Source: Saccoglossus kowalevskii (lineage: Eukaryota > Hemichordata > Enteropneusta > Harrimaniidae). Taken from it: DNA of 46,698 nt. Position numbers and translations under genes: made by a program. The notes below the pieces were generated by a model. That model was not told the origin of the DNA, did no database searches, and was given only the letters and a program-made list of their open reading frames with translations. The stretch spans positions 1-46,698 of the forward strand of contig NW_003141315.1 in assembly GCF_000003605.2 (NCBI RefSeq), in the 5' to 3' direction. Numbering within the stretch: position 1 is the stretch's first letter; each line of letters begins with the position of its first letter. Positions 1 to 14,119 of the stretch are shown in pieces.

Positions 1-3000
1 CTCCGCAATTAGTTTCTGTATTTTTTTTAGTTTACTTAGGTGGTTTTATTAGTTCTGTATTGCATAAAATGCCATGTGTACTACGTTCTTACACTGCAAT
101 GTGTTGTCTATTTTTATTCCATTCTTACGTCTTAAGCCGTATACCCTGGGAGTATCAATGTCATCATTTTCTGCAGCTTGGAATTGATATGAATTATTAT
201 AAGATTTCATCTTGTCCACAATGTTGATGTACTGACCCCAGTATGCATCGATGTTAACATTAGCGCATAATTGAGACGAATTGCCGTCAGTTGTTGTTTT
301 GCATGCGATGTTGATGTACTGTCTCGCGTAAGCATTAATGTTCCATCAGTTCCAAATTTATATTGCTAACTATCAATTTATATCTTGTACATATTGTTTA
401 TGTGCATTAATGTCAATATTTCCATAAGCTCAAAATTGAGATGGTTACTATCTGTTTTGTATGCAATGTTGTAAAAAACAAACAATCCTTTCATAAATGT
501 ATCCAATAAGTGAAATACAATTATGGTATTTGTGCGTTCTAAATGTTTAAACGTAAATGTTGAGGTTCTTACAAAACGACACGGATCGATTGTGAAAGTT
601 ATAGGGAAACATTCAAATATAAATTAATAACATTGTTTCCCGCCATTGTTACGTCTTTAACAGATCACTAATTACACTATTAACGTTTGGAAAACTGAAT
701 GTCCTTGAAATATCATGTCTGTATTTAATTAAAATTACTAACATCAAATAATTGCTAATCTATGTATTCGATATTTAATGGAGAAAGGTCATTGAAAATT
801 TGTTAATCTACTGATGATGCATTGTATTGGCAGGTTCATAAATTTTTCCTTGTTCAAAATTGACAATATGAAGTGTAAGTGCAATTGCTGTAGGGTAGTA
901 CATTTCGTTCTTATTGTGAAGTGCTACAAGATTATTACCCCGACCAAAATTTCGGTAGTATACTGTTTCAATCAGATTCGTTAAGTATTCAACTTCATGT
1001 TTATGTTATCATTTTTGGTATGGCATTTTCAATTAAACATGTGCAGCTTTGGTCGTCGATTAATACCTGTTTTAAAATATGGGTAATTCAAAATAGTTTC
1101 AAACATTACATGAGCAATTTTAGACAGATAGATATTGAAAATGATCTAATAGATCTAAAAATGACATGCATGTAGATGAAATGAATAATTCCTCCTCTCT
1201 ACTCTAATTGTGACAATGGTGATTCCTAACAACCTCTAATGATTGTCAAAGTATGGGACACCAAGATAGTCTTTCATTACGGTTTCAAAATCCGAAAAAG
1301 TGAAATGTGTGCCCTATAGTAAAATATTACTAGCTGCAATGATACGTGAACATATGATAGTGGATTACAATCAGTATCCTACGTTTTCCCGTGTAAACTT
1401 TCTCAGAAGCTCAAAAACGACACGTATATTTACGATGGTTCTGTTCATAATGCTATATTTCGATCTTATATTCATCCCATACATTTACAGTAACATTAGC
1501 TATAATAACGTTGCTCATATGCAAGCATTGTATTATTCCTAGTACAGTTTTGAAAACCCTGATTACCCGGATAAATGATTGATATATGTTAACACCATTA
1601 ATTCACGTCTGCTCTCAAATCGAACCAATCGATTTGGTGACACATAGTCATACAACAATAACACAAATTCATGGGAATAGAGAAAGGTTGAGAGCGCAAA
1701 AAACTCAACTTCTTCAATATGACTGTTTCCAATATATTTGCTATGATTATTTGCTATAATGGGAAATATCATATCTCTCCTCCCCGTGTACAATCGTTGC
1801 AATAATACTGGTGTAGTTTGATTCCCGTGTTTACAAACTAGGTATATTAAATTATGTTAAGGTTTGTTTTTACTATAAGACATAAACAATAATGAGCAGT
1901 AGGGATTGGGTTGAGCTACTTATAGAAATTCCAGTCTGTTCTTACAGACGCGTCATTGGAATTGACAACATCCAGACAGACAGCAGAGGGTAACCCAACT
2001 TTAGAAGCAACATTTATAATGTTTAGTGGGTATGCGACCATCAGCGTCATGACGGCTACAGTGATAGAGCATACGCCTACTACTGGTATGTATACACATA
2101 TCATGAATATGTTTGGGTAATATATAAACTTAATATTAACACATATATGCGGTGAGTCCCTCCTTGATTCAGTTTTTTTTTAAAGTTAGTACACAGACAT
2201 ACAGTATACATGTATTATTGATAAGTTCACCAATTTCAAAATTGTTGATTGGTATAAGATTCAAGACTTTCTCTTCTCAGTTATACGACACTTTAGCGTA
2301 ACTTTTAATTTTGTAGCTAACAATGTGCTAAGACAAAGCATAAACGCATAAGCCACAAACTCAGGAACAGCTTTCAGTGCACTCCCTGGGACCATTCGAC
2401 GAGTTATTATTAATTATTCAGAAGCATTATTCTGTGACTTTCGATTAATACTAAATTGCACACCTTCATTAAAGCTGAACATATGAACATATCAGCAATG
2501 TTTTTTTTAACATTGCTGTTGACTATATTAATAATTATATACAAACATTGCTTATATCTTATTTTAATATAACAGAATGCTATAAGAAAATTCATGCGAC
2601 GCCTGGAGCATATTAATAAAGAATCATCGATACCAAATTGCGACAGTGTATGTGTATCTTGCAGACGAGTGTATTAATCTCGCAAGGTTATACAGTGGAG
2701 TAACTATTTTGACAAAGCGTGGTGCTTGGGTAATATTCAAGCTCCTTTCATGCTGAGAAAAACATCGGGCAGTTCACATGAAGTCTTTTTCACCAAAGAA
2801 GACATTGATGATACCATCACATTAGTAATGTTCTAAGTAAATTAATGTTCAGTTAACATTTGAGCAGTCGTTTCGAATTGCCCGCCATAATTTTTCTTCA
2901 AAAAATGGCTAAAAACAATGATAATCTAGCATTGAAAGGAAATTTGAACACTCATGTCTAGACTTTCTAATGTGTTGTTATAGCATTATTGGTATATGGA

Positions 3001-6000
3001 TTACTCATTTCACAAATAAAAACGCCAACGTGTCATTTTCTACCATATTGGATTTTAAAAATAAAACAATTTTAATCAGTTTAGGGCCCTATTAAGATCA
3101 AAACTGCCGTCTGTATTGTGGATTGCCTGTAACCCGCAATAACTCGCATTAACCTGCATTAGTATTTGATGAACATTGTATCCGAACAAATATAGAAAAA
3201 TCGACAATCTTCTTGCTTAAATTATGATTGATTCAAATATCGTAAGACACATGTTTAAGTGGCCAAGTTTATGATCAAGCGTGATCATGAATAACACCAG
3301 CTTATATCGAAGCAAGGCATTATTTACATGTGTTTTAATGTAGTTGCAGCTCGGAGCAAAGTATATTGATATTTAATGAAGTAATAATGAAGATCACCTT
3401 AATGTTAATATTTATAAAAGCAGTTGAAGATTATTTTCTAGTTTTATATCTGTTTCTTTGATATGGGAGTTGTATTGATTGGTGCAAATGCAAATCTAGC
3501 GTCATTCCGTTCCCTGGTTTAGGGAAACAACACCCCTATAGACTTATGTGTTTAAAAGGTGGACGGCTGCATTCTAAGTCAATGCGAGGCTAATGACAAG
3601 ATTATGCAAAATGTGCTACCCATCTTTAACAGTCAGAACATTCAGAGAGATTTTCGATGCATCAAATTCTACCTTGTATACATTCTTTGATCCAACTGCA
3701 ATCTGTTTTTTTCTTCTGATCATTGGTTTTCAAGACCGTCAATTCACATCTAATTTGGCTCAACAAAACAGACCTTTCCTACGGAGGAGGCAGCTAATTT
3801 GAGGGTATTTTGTTAAATTTTGCTTGTCATAGTACATACCTAGCATTCCCACGAATATCGAGTTTCATCGTATGCAATTTAATTATATTTGTAAGTTTGT
3901 TGCAATTATTTGAGTTATTCTTTTATTTTCTCATGTTATTGGCTTTAACAAGATATTTTGAATATTTGGCCATTTTTACAAAGGGAGGTGATGTGCTAAA
4001 TTTTATTTTATCGAATTGATGCTCGTTCTCTGGTAAAAATCACAGATAAAAGTGTCGAGACACAAGACAAAACACGTTTACACAATGAGCATTCATTTTT
4101 ACCAACACTGGGTCACCTGGGATGTTAAACCTTGGTATCAACGCGATGTAATGCTGTCTTACTATATTTATAGAGCATACGAATATGGTCAGCATTTTCC
4201 TGCCAATACTAATAAAATAACAGGCGTATGGTCTCAGTACCCAACATAGCTGAACCGTAAACACACTTCACATGCGCTCAACATCACGCTTCAAATGCTC
4301 TTTATATATAATACATAGAGTTTCAGGTTTCAAAGCAACTGAGGTTGGTTAACAAGCAGATGCTTACGACGTTGGTTTAGGTCAGTCCATTCTCTAATGA
4401 AAAGTAAAAGAGTTATTTTTAATCGCACGTAATCGTATACAGTAAGTATAATTATCCACGTGTTAATGTCCTGGTGTATGTACGATGTGTGACTGAAATG
4501 TCAAATCATGGTAATGTCATGAATAATGTCAGAATCGCATGTAATACGATATGTTACAAGTAGTTACTGTAACCATGGTAATCAATGCAGCTTGTCACAT
4601 ATATTGTTATGTGTATAACCGTTGTATATAAATTCAGAAATGATATATTCGTTGTGAAAGCACGAAACATTATACATTATCGAGTGCATGACATTCACCA
4701 TTGTAAGGTGCAGTTGTTATCATGCATTCTGTTTCGATAATTGTCTGAAATTACCAAAAAAATACTGATTTCCTGAAAACAGAATTTAAGAGATTTTAAG
4801 ATTTCCTCAATACTCCGAGATAATATTCAAATAGTTCTAATCAATGACGTTGGTCGCACTGTTCGCTTATTTCCTGCAATTTTGAGCAGTCAATGACATA
4901 GACGTGTTTCATTCACAGTGAACCATAGAAATATAATTAGTAAGCACGGATGCAAATGTATTGTGCAGAGTGAATTATATAAAATTTATTTGAAGTTTAT
5001 TATCGACAATCACACATGTTATAAGCTCTCACCAATTCTAATTTGCTATTGTCAAAATTCTTAAATTTTAGGTCTTTGCAACATTACATATGGATGATCT
5101 ACCTTTGTATCCAGCGATGTTATAAATCTGTTACACATATGATGGTTCAATATACTCTTGTAGTTACACTTTGTTCATAGACTTGTATTTTTTTATTTGT
5201 GACCCTTAATCAATACTTATACTATTTTTGCTATACGATATGGTTATATAAATGACTGCTTAAAACCTACTGTAATCAATCATTCCTAGCAATTCATATA
5301 CAAGATTCTGTGGTTAACTTAGTGAGATTATTAGACTACCCAACTACTTCGACAGATTACAACACACATAATTACTGCACATGACGAGGAGGCGAAATAA
5401 TGATTAAAGTGACACTATACAAAGACGACTTGTTGCATTCGTCCACATGCTCATCTACACAATACGACGAACAAGGAGACAACACCTGCTATTTGAATCT
5501 CAATTTATATATATTGCTAGAACAGAATAGCCCTTGATTTATTCATCATGGGTATCATTAACTTTGTGGACTTGATGTTCGAATTATCATATGTTAACCC
5601 TCCGTACATTGTACTTGTCAATGACACACTTATTTTCTGGTCAAATATTGTCCTATTTATTTGAGTTACCTAATTTTCTTCGTTGAGTTTAGCTAACAAA
5701 TGCGGCCATCTGATTTGCTTATTTCATTATATGTGATGTCGCCTGTAATAAAAAATAATCCAATAAAATATTCGTGTGAGTAAATAAATGCAATTATGTT
5801 CAGTACATCAACAACAATAATTACACGTCACATCATGTTTGCATTTCCTGTTTTGTGATATAGACACTTGAGTGGTTATAGTAATGCTATAGTAATATCA
5901 ACGCAATGTTCCATGAGTGTGTTATGGTAAGTGCAATTCAACCGTTTCACGTCGTATGTCGTTTAATTAGAGGCTTTTTTATAAAAATGAAAAAAATTAC

Positions 6001-8880
6001 TAAAGCGTTATTATACAGTAATGTTCAAATTAAACGGTTATCGTTTGTGTACTGTTTAAAAGGAATGTCTACGTTTTTCTAGTGTCGCTAATATTTATTT
6101 TTTTATTATGTTTTAGCTCATCAGAAATATAACAATTTGAAAAAAACATTTTAGCATAATTATAAAAATATATAAAATACCATTACTACGACAAGCTGCG
6201 ATTGTACAGGTTGTAACTCATTTACATTACCTTAATAGTAAAATAATGCACATGCAGTTTTGCGATTCAAAACCAACGTCATTCACATAAAATATCTTGA
6301 ACTAAATCTGTATTGCGAGCGTTCGTGTGTGAGGCCTTAACAAGACATTTTGGAAATTTGTTTTCGAGCTTGCTAAATCTGAATAGGAGAGACAGTGACT
6401 ACTCCATACATATAATGTTTTCAGTCGTACATGTAGTGCCGTTCTATAACAACATCAGTGTTATTCCCACAAAGTCATAATTCATTTTCAGTTGATAAGA
6501 TGTCAATAATATTATGCTAATAGACCAAGATGTTTGTATAAATACTGGAGAATTGACATATTCTGAAACGAAGGAATTTATTTTAGGTTATTTTGTTTTG
6601 TTTTAACTTCTTAAATACTTTGTTATCTATAAATACGTATTTTCATTCAATAGTTATTATAAACTAGGCAACATTATACAGGTTCAGGATCACATACATT
6701 CGGACAATGGCATATTATGTGCAAAAGGTCAATCGTGAGAGTACAATGAACATTTTAAACCTGCACACGGTTTAGCATAGATGCAGGCTAAGTATATTGT
6801 ATAGTGTATCACTTAAAGATTGCAATACCCATCAATCAAATAAAGGCAATCGCTCGAGTTTCTTTACGTGTCGAGTGTCGAGGTTGTACTAATTTACCAT
6901 ATTTATTTATAGGTCCTTGGTTACTGAAAAGATGAGAGCTTTGCGTGTAACTGCAGTGATATCTCTCAGATTGACACTTGAGAATATGAGGCCCCATACG
7001 TGCGTAGTAACTTTACTAGTTCTTCGAGGAATTTGTAATTTCACCCATTCTAATCATGATCATCATAATAACGTCTATGACGTTGTGATTTAAATTTACA
7101 AATTAACTGTTATGTGTAAGTGAACACAACCAGAATGTCGGCCAGTTACTGTATTTATTGGTGTTGTATATAGATTTGAAACGTAGATCAAAATCACAGA
7201 CAAAATCCGATTTATATGTCTGTTATGTGCTTATTCGTGATATGCATGTTTTAATCGAATTATACTTAAGCTTTATTGAAACTCGTTTAAATTATTAACA
7301 ACATAACTCAGCATTGCTTATGTACATCACACGTGACGACATAGAATTTGCGTACGCTGTGCAATAATTCACTAATTAATTCCCTAAACGTTGTATTTGA
7401 AATCCAATAAAAAAAGTATCACGTTATCTGTTTATCGCGGTGGCATCTAAAGCACTATAGCGAGAATACTCAATCTATTTTCCATAGATCTTTGCTAGAT
7501 TATATGATTGCAATTTAAATCTGTGAACAAACCTGAATGTGGTTGATTTTAGAGATTGATACTCTTTTGTCATAGTCATGAAACATTCAGAGCAATATGG
7601 CCACCATTTGACACAATATCGTTGAGAAGAATAAAGAAACGATATTTCCCGCTAAAATAGTGATCCAATTTATCTCAAAGTGACGTCGGATGAAACAGTG
7701 GATGCAATGACGGAAGAGAATGAAACAGGTTTGGGTGAAAAAACAGGTTTCGTTGCTGTCTTGCTCTCAACGAGATTTCGGCAGCCATTTGTGGCAAAGG
7801 TTTATTACTGCCTTAATAAGACACTACATGTGTTAATAGAACAATATTAATTATGTATTTATCAAAATCTCGAACGTGTTTTATCCGTTGTGGGCATTGT
7901 TTGATCAGGGAAGATTTACAGAAAACAGTAGAAACAAAAGTTCAAAATGTATATTACCATATTTCCCGACGTAAACAGTACAAAGAATTGCAGATATACG
8001 TAGCATTATGACCAAGTTATATTCCCTGTGTAGGGTACACAGTTGAGGAAATATATTAAACTTATGAACTAGTTATGAAAACAACTGCTTTATCGCATAG
8101 TCTTGATTGTGCATGCTCAGTAGTGTAACGACCAGGAAACTAGAAACTTGCATATCACTATAGCGATTTGTATTATTTCTATTTTTCGACTGCATTTATA
8201 TAATTAAAACAGTATTCAGCACAATATATCTGCTAACAATGACAAAGTCATGTATGTTGATGTCGTAGAGGACGCCAGATATAAATGCCTTGCAGTCTGC
8301 TACGCACCAGTCATTTTGAACCTGTCCAGTCGAGAAAACGATCACTTATTTAGAGAATGTGTAATATTTTTGAAGCTATATTCTGGATGAATGACATTCT
8401 GATAAAAATAACTCATACGATATGAACATCATAATACACTATTCGAAAATATGCACTTTTAATAGTAGATTCTGGATTCTAAAAAGCAGAAGAAATGTTG
8501 AAAAAAATTATTTAAATCATTGAAAAAAATATATGTTCTGATCAACTTTCTTTTTTTTTTTATTTACAATTCAAACAAAACCAAATTAATTGAACTAATG
8601 AAAATGATAAATAAGTATTTTTTATCTAAAGGCATCAACATAGAACCGCTAGTGCAGTAGAATTATCTACAACTAAATTTGACCTATGACCCCATGTAAA
8701 TGATCAAGCGTTTGTGCACAAGGTATCACGTGGCGAGACTGTTTCATAAATTTGTTTGTGTCCAGGAGCATCAGCTTGTTGGAACTGAAAATGCCGCGAG
8801 TCAAAACTAACCCGGTTAAGATTGTCAAAAGAAATAACGCAATGTTACAAGGAACACTAATAAGAATGGCTACAATTAAA
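1..8880 (+). repeat. Segmental duplication unit 1 (5' truncated by window edge)
   Basis: This is the oldest-looking or most eroded copy of a large tandem segment. Matching blocks occur in the same order in units 2 and 3. Examples are position 3 against 13,862 and 33,206, the exon relic at 1,948 against 15,314 and 35,418, the block at 4,321 against 18,357 and 38,720, and the block at 8,680 against 23,710. Copies differ by many substitutions and indels, so the duplication is not recent. The PAN exon that should start this unit lies left of the window. Borders are estimated by eye and may be off by 100 bp or more. Confidence 0.85.
1948..2836 (+). pseudogene. Expansin-like gene relic, unit 1
   Basis: Three pieces remain. 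The Thr-rich linker exon 1,948-2,085 is 138 nt, still open, flanked by CAG and GTATGT, and equals the unit 3 linker exon at 35,418. The first barrel exon relic 2,281-2,400 has indels and a TAA stop, and its end is joined directly to intron sequence by a deletion that removed the rest of the barrel core (present in unit 3 at 36,344-36,556). The last exon 2,576-2,836 carries a 1-bp insertion near its start and a 2-bp insertion near 2,686. The stretch between them is therefore out of frame and no full translation is possible. The ancestral product would be a secreted expansin-like protein. I am confident it is broken. Confidence 0.85.
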
Positions 8881-9292
8881 TTTTGAAAAATCATAAGCCA
8901 TGTGGCTTGGCGAACTGAAAAAGAGTAATCAAAAAATCATGGAAGGTGAAATGGCCTAAAGAACCAATACAAATAGCTGGAACATATGTCTCTTATGACT
9001 ATGTAAATGCAAACAAAATGTTGAAACCATTGGGAGGCATACATTTGTTATTGAAATGTAATTTTAATATAGATAATTACAACATAAAATAACTGGATTT
9101 CTTCATACAATGTTGAAAGCTTGGACAGACATTCCGATAGAGATACCACCAAAAAAAAAACAATTAAACTATATGGAACAGAAGAAATATAAATGTAGCA
9201 GGAAAATCCGTATATTACCCAGAATTTGTAAATGCGGGTTTGATGTATGTCAAACAGATGTATAAATATAAGGCGTTCCCTATTCAACAATT
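2837..9292. other. Unit 1 downstream spacer, no gene recognised
   Basis: This AT-rich sequence is shared with the matching parts of units 2 (16,208-24,230) and 3 (37,506-42,160). It contains no recognisable protein domain, tRNA or rRNA. An exon-sized block near 4,327-4,379 is bounded by CAG and GT in all copies but has a stop here. A 53-codon open frame at 6,932-7,093 has a counterpart in unit 2, but the differences are mostly amino-acid changing and the unit 3 copy has lost the ATG. Confidence 0.6.
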
Positions 9293-9910
9293 TTGAGATG
9301 GTTTTGTTTGGTGAATGCCACTCCAAAGGTGCAGTTGAATAACACACAGGTAAATAATGCTGGTGATATTAATTTAATGTTTGGAGACGAATCATTAAAA
9401 TTAAAAGACTGTACAACAAAGAATCTTTATCACAAAATGATTAATAGTATCTTTGTCCGATCAAGGACTGAAATTTATTTTATTCATCTTTTCGAAATTT
9501 ACATTGATTGTTGGGAAAAATGTTATCAGTTACCAGTTAAATGTACTATTTACAATAAGCTAAGCGATTTCAATTCAAAATATTGCATAAAATATTGGTT
9601 ACCAATGTAAACCTAGTGAAAATGAAGCCACCCAGAGTAGAAAACGCTCTTTGTACTCTCTGTCAAAAAGAAGATTAAACATTAGTCTGTGAATGCTCAT
9701 ATGTGAAATTCTTTTGGGAATGTTTTTTCATGTTTTGAGAAAATAAACTAAAAATCAAGTATAGACCAAAACAGTGGCAAATTATTTCAGGAGACCCTGG
9801 TACTTTTTGTGCTGATAGTGTATTCTTTGAGTTATTAATATATTCACGGTTACGGGAACGCATTGCCAACACCACTACTAATTCTGGAGTGCATAAAATC
9901 AGCACATTGT
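9293..9910 (+). mobile_element. Decayed non-LTR retrotransposon (L1/Tx1-like) ORF2 3' end
   Basis: This is the C-terminal region of a reverse-transcriptase polyprotein that would have copied LINE RNA into DNA. In one frame, 9,300-9,570 reads NLYHKMI and WEKCYQLPVKCTIYNKL, typical of the linker after the RT domain. After a frameshift, 9,568 onward reads FQFKILHKILVTN then LVKMK. It continues with the zinc-knuckle-like motif CTLCQKED, an in-frame stop, then CECSYVKFFWE. This matches the C-x2-C...EC..V..FW pattern of the zf-RVT tail. Beyond it, a diverged tail to about 9,910 is shared with 26,445-26,570. It is inactive, with frameshifts and stops and no catalytic domain left. Confidence 0.75.
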
Positions 9911-10005
9911 AGGAGTTGTAGGAGAAATTCTTTAATTTATGAGAATTATTGGAATTACTACATTTCCTAACTTTATGATAAATAATCGATTTCGACTAAA
10001 CGATT

Positions 10006-10062
10006 AATTAAATTTTGTTTAAAACAGCATCAGAAATTAAATTTTGTTTAAAACAGCATCAG
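10006..10062. repeat. 29-bp perfect tandem duplication
   Basis: A 28-29 bp AT-rich stretch ending in AAAACAGCATCAG is present twice in a row. The matching place in unit 3 (about 26,655-26,690) has it once, so this is a local slip event in unit 2 after the segment duplicated. Confidence 0.85.
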
Positions 10063-10432
10063 AATTTGAAAAAAAACACGCACATTAAATTGATGTTTTT
10101 ATCAAATTCGGAAACGTGAATCCAATTAAATCAGGACATGTGGAAATGTGTATTGATCTTTATATTAGAACATTGCATGTGTATTTTAACTGTGATATTT
10201 ACAGTGTTGTCTTAAGTCAATACTAGGTTTCAAAAAACCGGCAATATATTCTTATTGGATTACATATAAAAATGGCTCTCGTCAATTGATGTGAGCCTTA
10301 CAATTACAAATCACATGTACGCTATATTGAGTATGCGCATATAAATGTAAATGCAGTTAATTTAACCTAACTTGTTTGTCTCATTGTTTTCCGAACCCTG
10401 CAATTGTGATTCTCTGAAATTAAATCTGAGCA

Positions 10433-10776
10433 ATGTTGAAAATCGATCAGTACTTTGTTGCGTTTGTGATGCTATGGATTGGAATTTTAGCATTGACGTC
10501 TCATGGACAGACATGTAATAATACAGTGAGCGAGCAGTTGAACAACGTAGTATATATTCACGTCGCTAATCGTGGGGCACACATTCGAAGTACTAAAAGT
10601 GTTCAGCATCTTTGAGTGCAGTAAAATGTGTCAAGAACTCTCTAGATGTACAGAGAAGGACAAACCGATGTGAACTGAATTCTAAAGCAGCGTCCAGAAT
10701 CAACCAATTGATATACGATCCTGATATTAGCTATTTTGTGCGCCGCTGTGGGAACAGTTCAAAATCATTGATGTCA
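10433..10776 (+). pseudogene. PAN/apple-domain first exon relic, unit 2
   Basis: This starts like the intact unit 3 exon (MLKIDQYFVAF, a hydrophobic signal peptide, then TSHGQTCNN). Relative to that exon, an 8-bp deletion after VYIHVAN shifts the frame and brings a stop. A 14-bp deletion further on removes residues next to the central cysteines. The C-terminal part (RCELNSKAAS, NQLIYDPDISYFV) is recognisable in another frame. The splice donor GTAAGT of unit 3 has become GTTTGT. It once encoded a secreted PAN-domain module. It is now broken and belongs with the relic at 15,314-16,207. Confidence 0.85.
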
Positions 10777-13700
10777 GTTTGTATAATGAAGTTTTTTAAT
10801 TCATCATTATTAATAACATATCGTTTTACTGCACACACAAAATAATCGAAGTAGCATGTGGATATAAGTGCCTAAACTCATTTGGTGAGGCTTTAATTTT
10901 ATAAACATAATTTATATACAGTGACAAGAACATGTCAGTTGAATTTGTATATGTACTCTGAATTCTAAACTTTTTTCAAGATCTTTACTTTTTTCGGCTC
11001 AGGTCGGTGTAGGTAGCCCCCGGGCATGCGAGAGTGAGTACAATAGAGCAGCAAAAGTCTTACCCAGCTCATAACAGTTTTAACATATACTTTATACGTC
11101 CCAGTACAAATGAAAAAAAATGTTTTGAGCTCCAGGTGTTTTATTTATTTAAATAACTAATATTATTTATTCAAACATTCTCAGTTCAGATTATTTTTTG
11201 TACATGGCAATACAACAGATCCCAGTAATGCAGGCGCCCATAACTTCTCATTTACATTTCATAAACATCTCACTTTTATAATTGAAGCCACATATAAATT
11301 AGAAAGTATCTTAAATGTTCAATGTTCGTCTTTATTATCAATAACCTGAATATATATGCCAAATCTCTTTAGTATGTGTGTGTATAGTTGTATTCAATCT
11401 AAGTTTACAGAGTTTCGATTTGCAATCCTTTAATTAGAGAGAATTATGTATCATGAAATCTGCCATGAATGTACATTCATAGAGACATTTTATATTACAT
11501 ATTTTTGATATCCGAAATGACCAGCATATCCTATAATATACATAATATTATAATATAATATATATCTTTAGATTTCATGCTACATGTTACTGTGGCATAT
11601 AACTTCCAATTACAGCCCTGTAAATTGATGGGTATTAGGAGACATGTGTGAAGCTGTCGTTAACTCGTCGTTACTAGTGTCCTTATTGAAGGATATTAAC
11701 GTACATGTTATGACAATCCAGCGGCTAATCCAATCTCATTCGATTTAATATAATTGGTCCCTTTTAGTATGTGCATTTCGCGATATTTTGTATAAAACTA
11801 CTGGATGTGTTCATTTTATTTTGATTTATAAGAAATGTGGTGGTAGCGCATTTACTAGTCAGTACAGTACAGTACAGTACAATTAAATGTATTGTTTTTC
11901 TTTCAATAATTATTAACAAAATATTTGAATGCCTAAGATTTAAAGCGAACACGTTCTTTTGTTTACTCCAGCTGTTATACTTCCGTGTTGTGTGAAAGAT
12001 CGAGATATGATCGAATATTTTCTGAAATGGTTACAACATTCCCGAATTATTTATAGCATCCCTTCATACACATTGATTGGGTTTGAAAGCCAGTACTCAC
12101 CTGAATCATGACTGGGCTACTAATTGTTGATACAAGCTAAACAGGTCCATGTGAATTCTGAGTATTCTGCACACACTATATATTGAATACAAAATGTGTC
12201 GTGAATGCAGTTGGCATATTTTACACGTAGAATGTGTTTCAAAGTAGCTTTATTGAACTAATTTTAGTCCTCACAAATCATGTAACTAGTTTCGGTATTT
12301 TGCTGAAAGCATTATTCATATTGAACAATCCATAAGAAATTCTATTTTCACAGACATTTTTTACTGATGACAGTGCAAATGTGAAAACAGTCCTTTAGAT
12401 ACGAGCCAGCTGAGTCATTGGAAACAAGATAAAACCAGTAGTAAATGTACTAACGAGTAACATGAATCGGGTAATAAAAACACTTTTGATTATCATTATT
12501 TTGTATCTTAATGACACAAAACGTCGGTAAATTAGGACTTTTTTATAGAGTGACAATGGCGAGCATTTAATATTCACGAACGATTCATACATTTTTTTCA
12601 CAGCCACTAAATAGGTTTTAGTGATATTTTAGTGAAACTCGGAATCTTCGACTTTTGCTTTCTGTTCCACGATCATTATTCAAACTGAATATATTGATTT
12701 ACCAAGACAAGACATTACATCCGAGTGTTGTTTTCATTCAACTGCAGGTAATCAGTTTAAACTATATTATATAATTTGAGATGAACACATCACGGGAAGT
12801 TGCAGTTATGCAACCTTAATAGGAAAATAACAAGAGAAGCAGAGTTCTGTTTGACTGTAATCCTTGTTATTGATTTTTACTGTAAGCTCAAATCATTACA
12901 ATATTGTTTCTCACTGATAGCCTAACTTAATGTATTTCTCCATAGCAACAAGATCCAGATATCCCCTATTCTTTAATCGCGTTGATTTATGTGTGAAAAA
13001 CAACCCCTCATTAACAAATCAAGAAAATGCGTGTCTCAAAATGTGTTAGTTCGGCAACGATAAGTCATTTAAGTATGAGACTTCTGCTCGTTGACACTTC
13101 AAACTCTTCAAACTCATGTTTTGAATTGAAAATCAAATTTTACCACCCACGTTGTTATATATTTTGGTGAGCATTAAAAGTAATGTTTCTGAATAGCTTA
13201 TATTTTGTACATAGGACCACGTTTTTGTTTGGATTGCTTTAAAACAATTATAGATTTTTAGAATTGTTGTTATTTAGTGCGCATTCATTTAATATCTGAG
13301 ATAATAATAATATATAGTATGTGGGAAATATTCAGACAAATCAGTTAAATCAATGCCAACTAAACTGTGATTATGAGGGCACTAAGTTAAATAACACATC
13401 GGATAAAATTCTTAGGTTTTTACATGATTAGGAATGCGTATTATACAATAGATTGTTTGGTTATTTTTTGTCACTCAGATGCTTACGTTCGACAACGTAT
13501 GTGAGTATGTGTGGGATTTAACAATCAAATAGATAAGATGTAATGCACGTAATACATTTTTATTATTTAGTAATGTAAATACCAACTGCTTTGGCTACAA
13601 TGCAATTTTTTTCATGTTACGTGTGCATATAAATTATAGATAACATACAATGACTGTCAGTAATCTAATCACATACTACCGCTTGCAATAGCACTAATGT

Positions 13701-14117
13701 TGATTGGGTTTTGCTCAAAGGTATAATCTACTGTAAGACGAATTATAAAACTTGATTGCTAGGGGCATTGTTTGTGACTATTTGTGTTATAATCTCTTGT
13801 TTTGATAATAGGTCAAACTATGTTCAAAAGGATACATATTTATTTATTGTACGTTCTTTAATCTCCGTAATTTGTTTCTGTATTGTTTTTAATGTTACTT
13901 AGGTGGTTTTATTAGTTCCATATTGCATAAAATGCCATGCGTACTACGGAAGAATGTATTCACTGCAATGTGCTGTCTATTCCATTCTTACTTCTTAAGT
14001 CGTATACCCTGGGAGTATCAATGTCAACATTTTCTTCATTTTGGAATTGATATGAATTATTATAAGATTTCTAATTGTCCACAATGTTGATGTACTGACC
14101 CCAGTATGCACCAATGA
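10777..14117. other. Former intron of unit 2, no gene recognised
   Basis: This AT-rich sequence lies between the PAN exon relic and the expansin relic. It aligns in blocks with the unit 3 intron (for example 11,605 against 28,225 and 12,840 against 30,070). Around 12,200-12,830 the two units do not match, showing insertion or deletion in one of them. A short AGTAC pentamer run lies at 11,860-11,880. No domain-bearing exon was found. Confidence 0.55.
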
Positions 14118-14119
14118 TA

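Noticed and set aside
4082-4249. Open frame reading MSIHFYQHWVTWDVKPWYQ, similar in units 1 and 2
   Set aside because: The unit 2 version is shortened by a deletion, and unit 3 has a stop after DVRP. The similarity follows from the segment duplication and shows no coding constraint.
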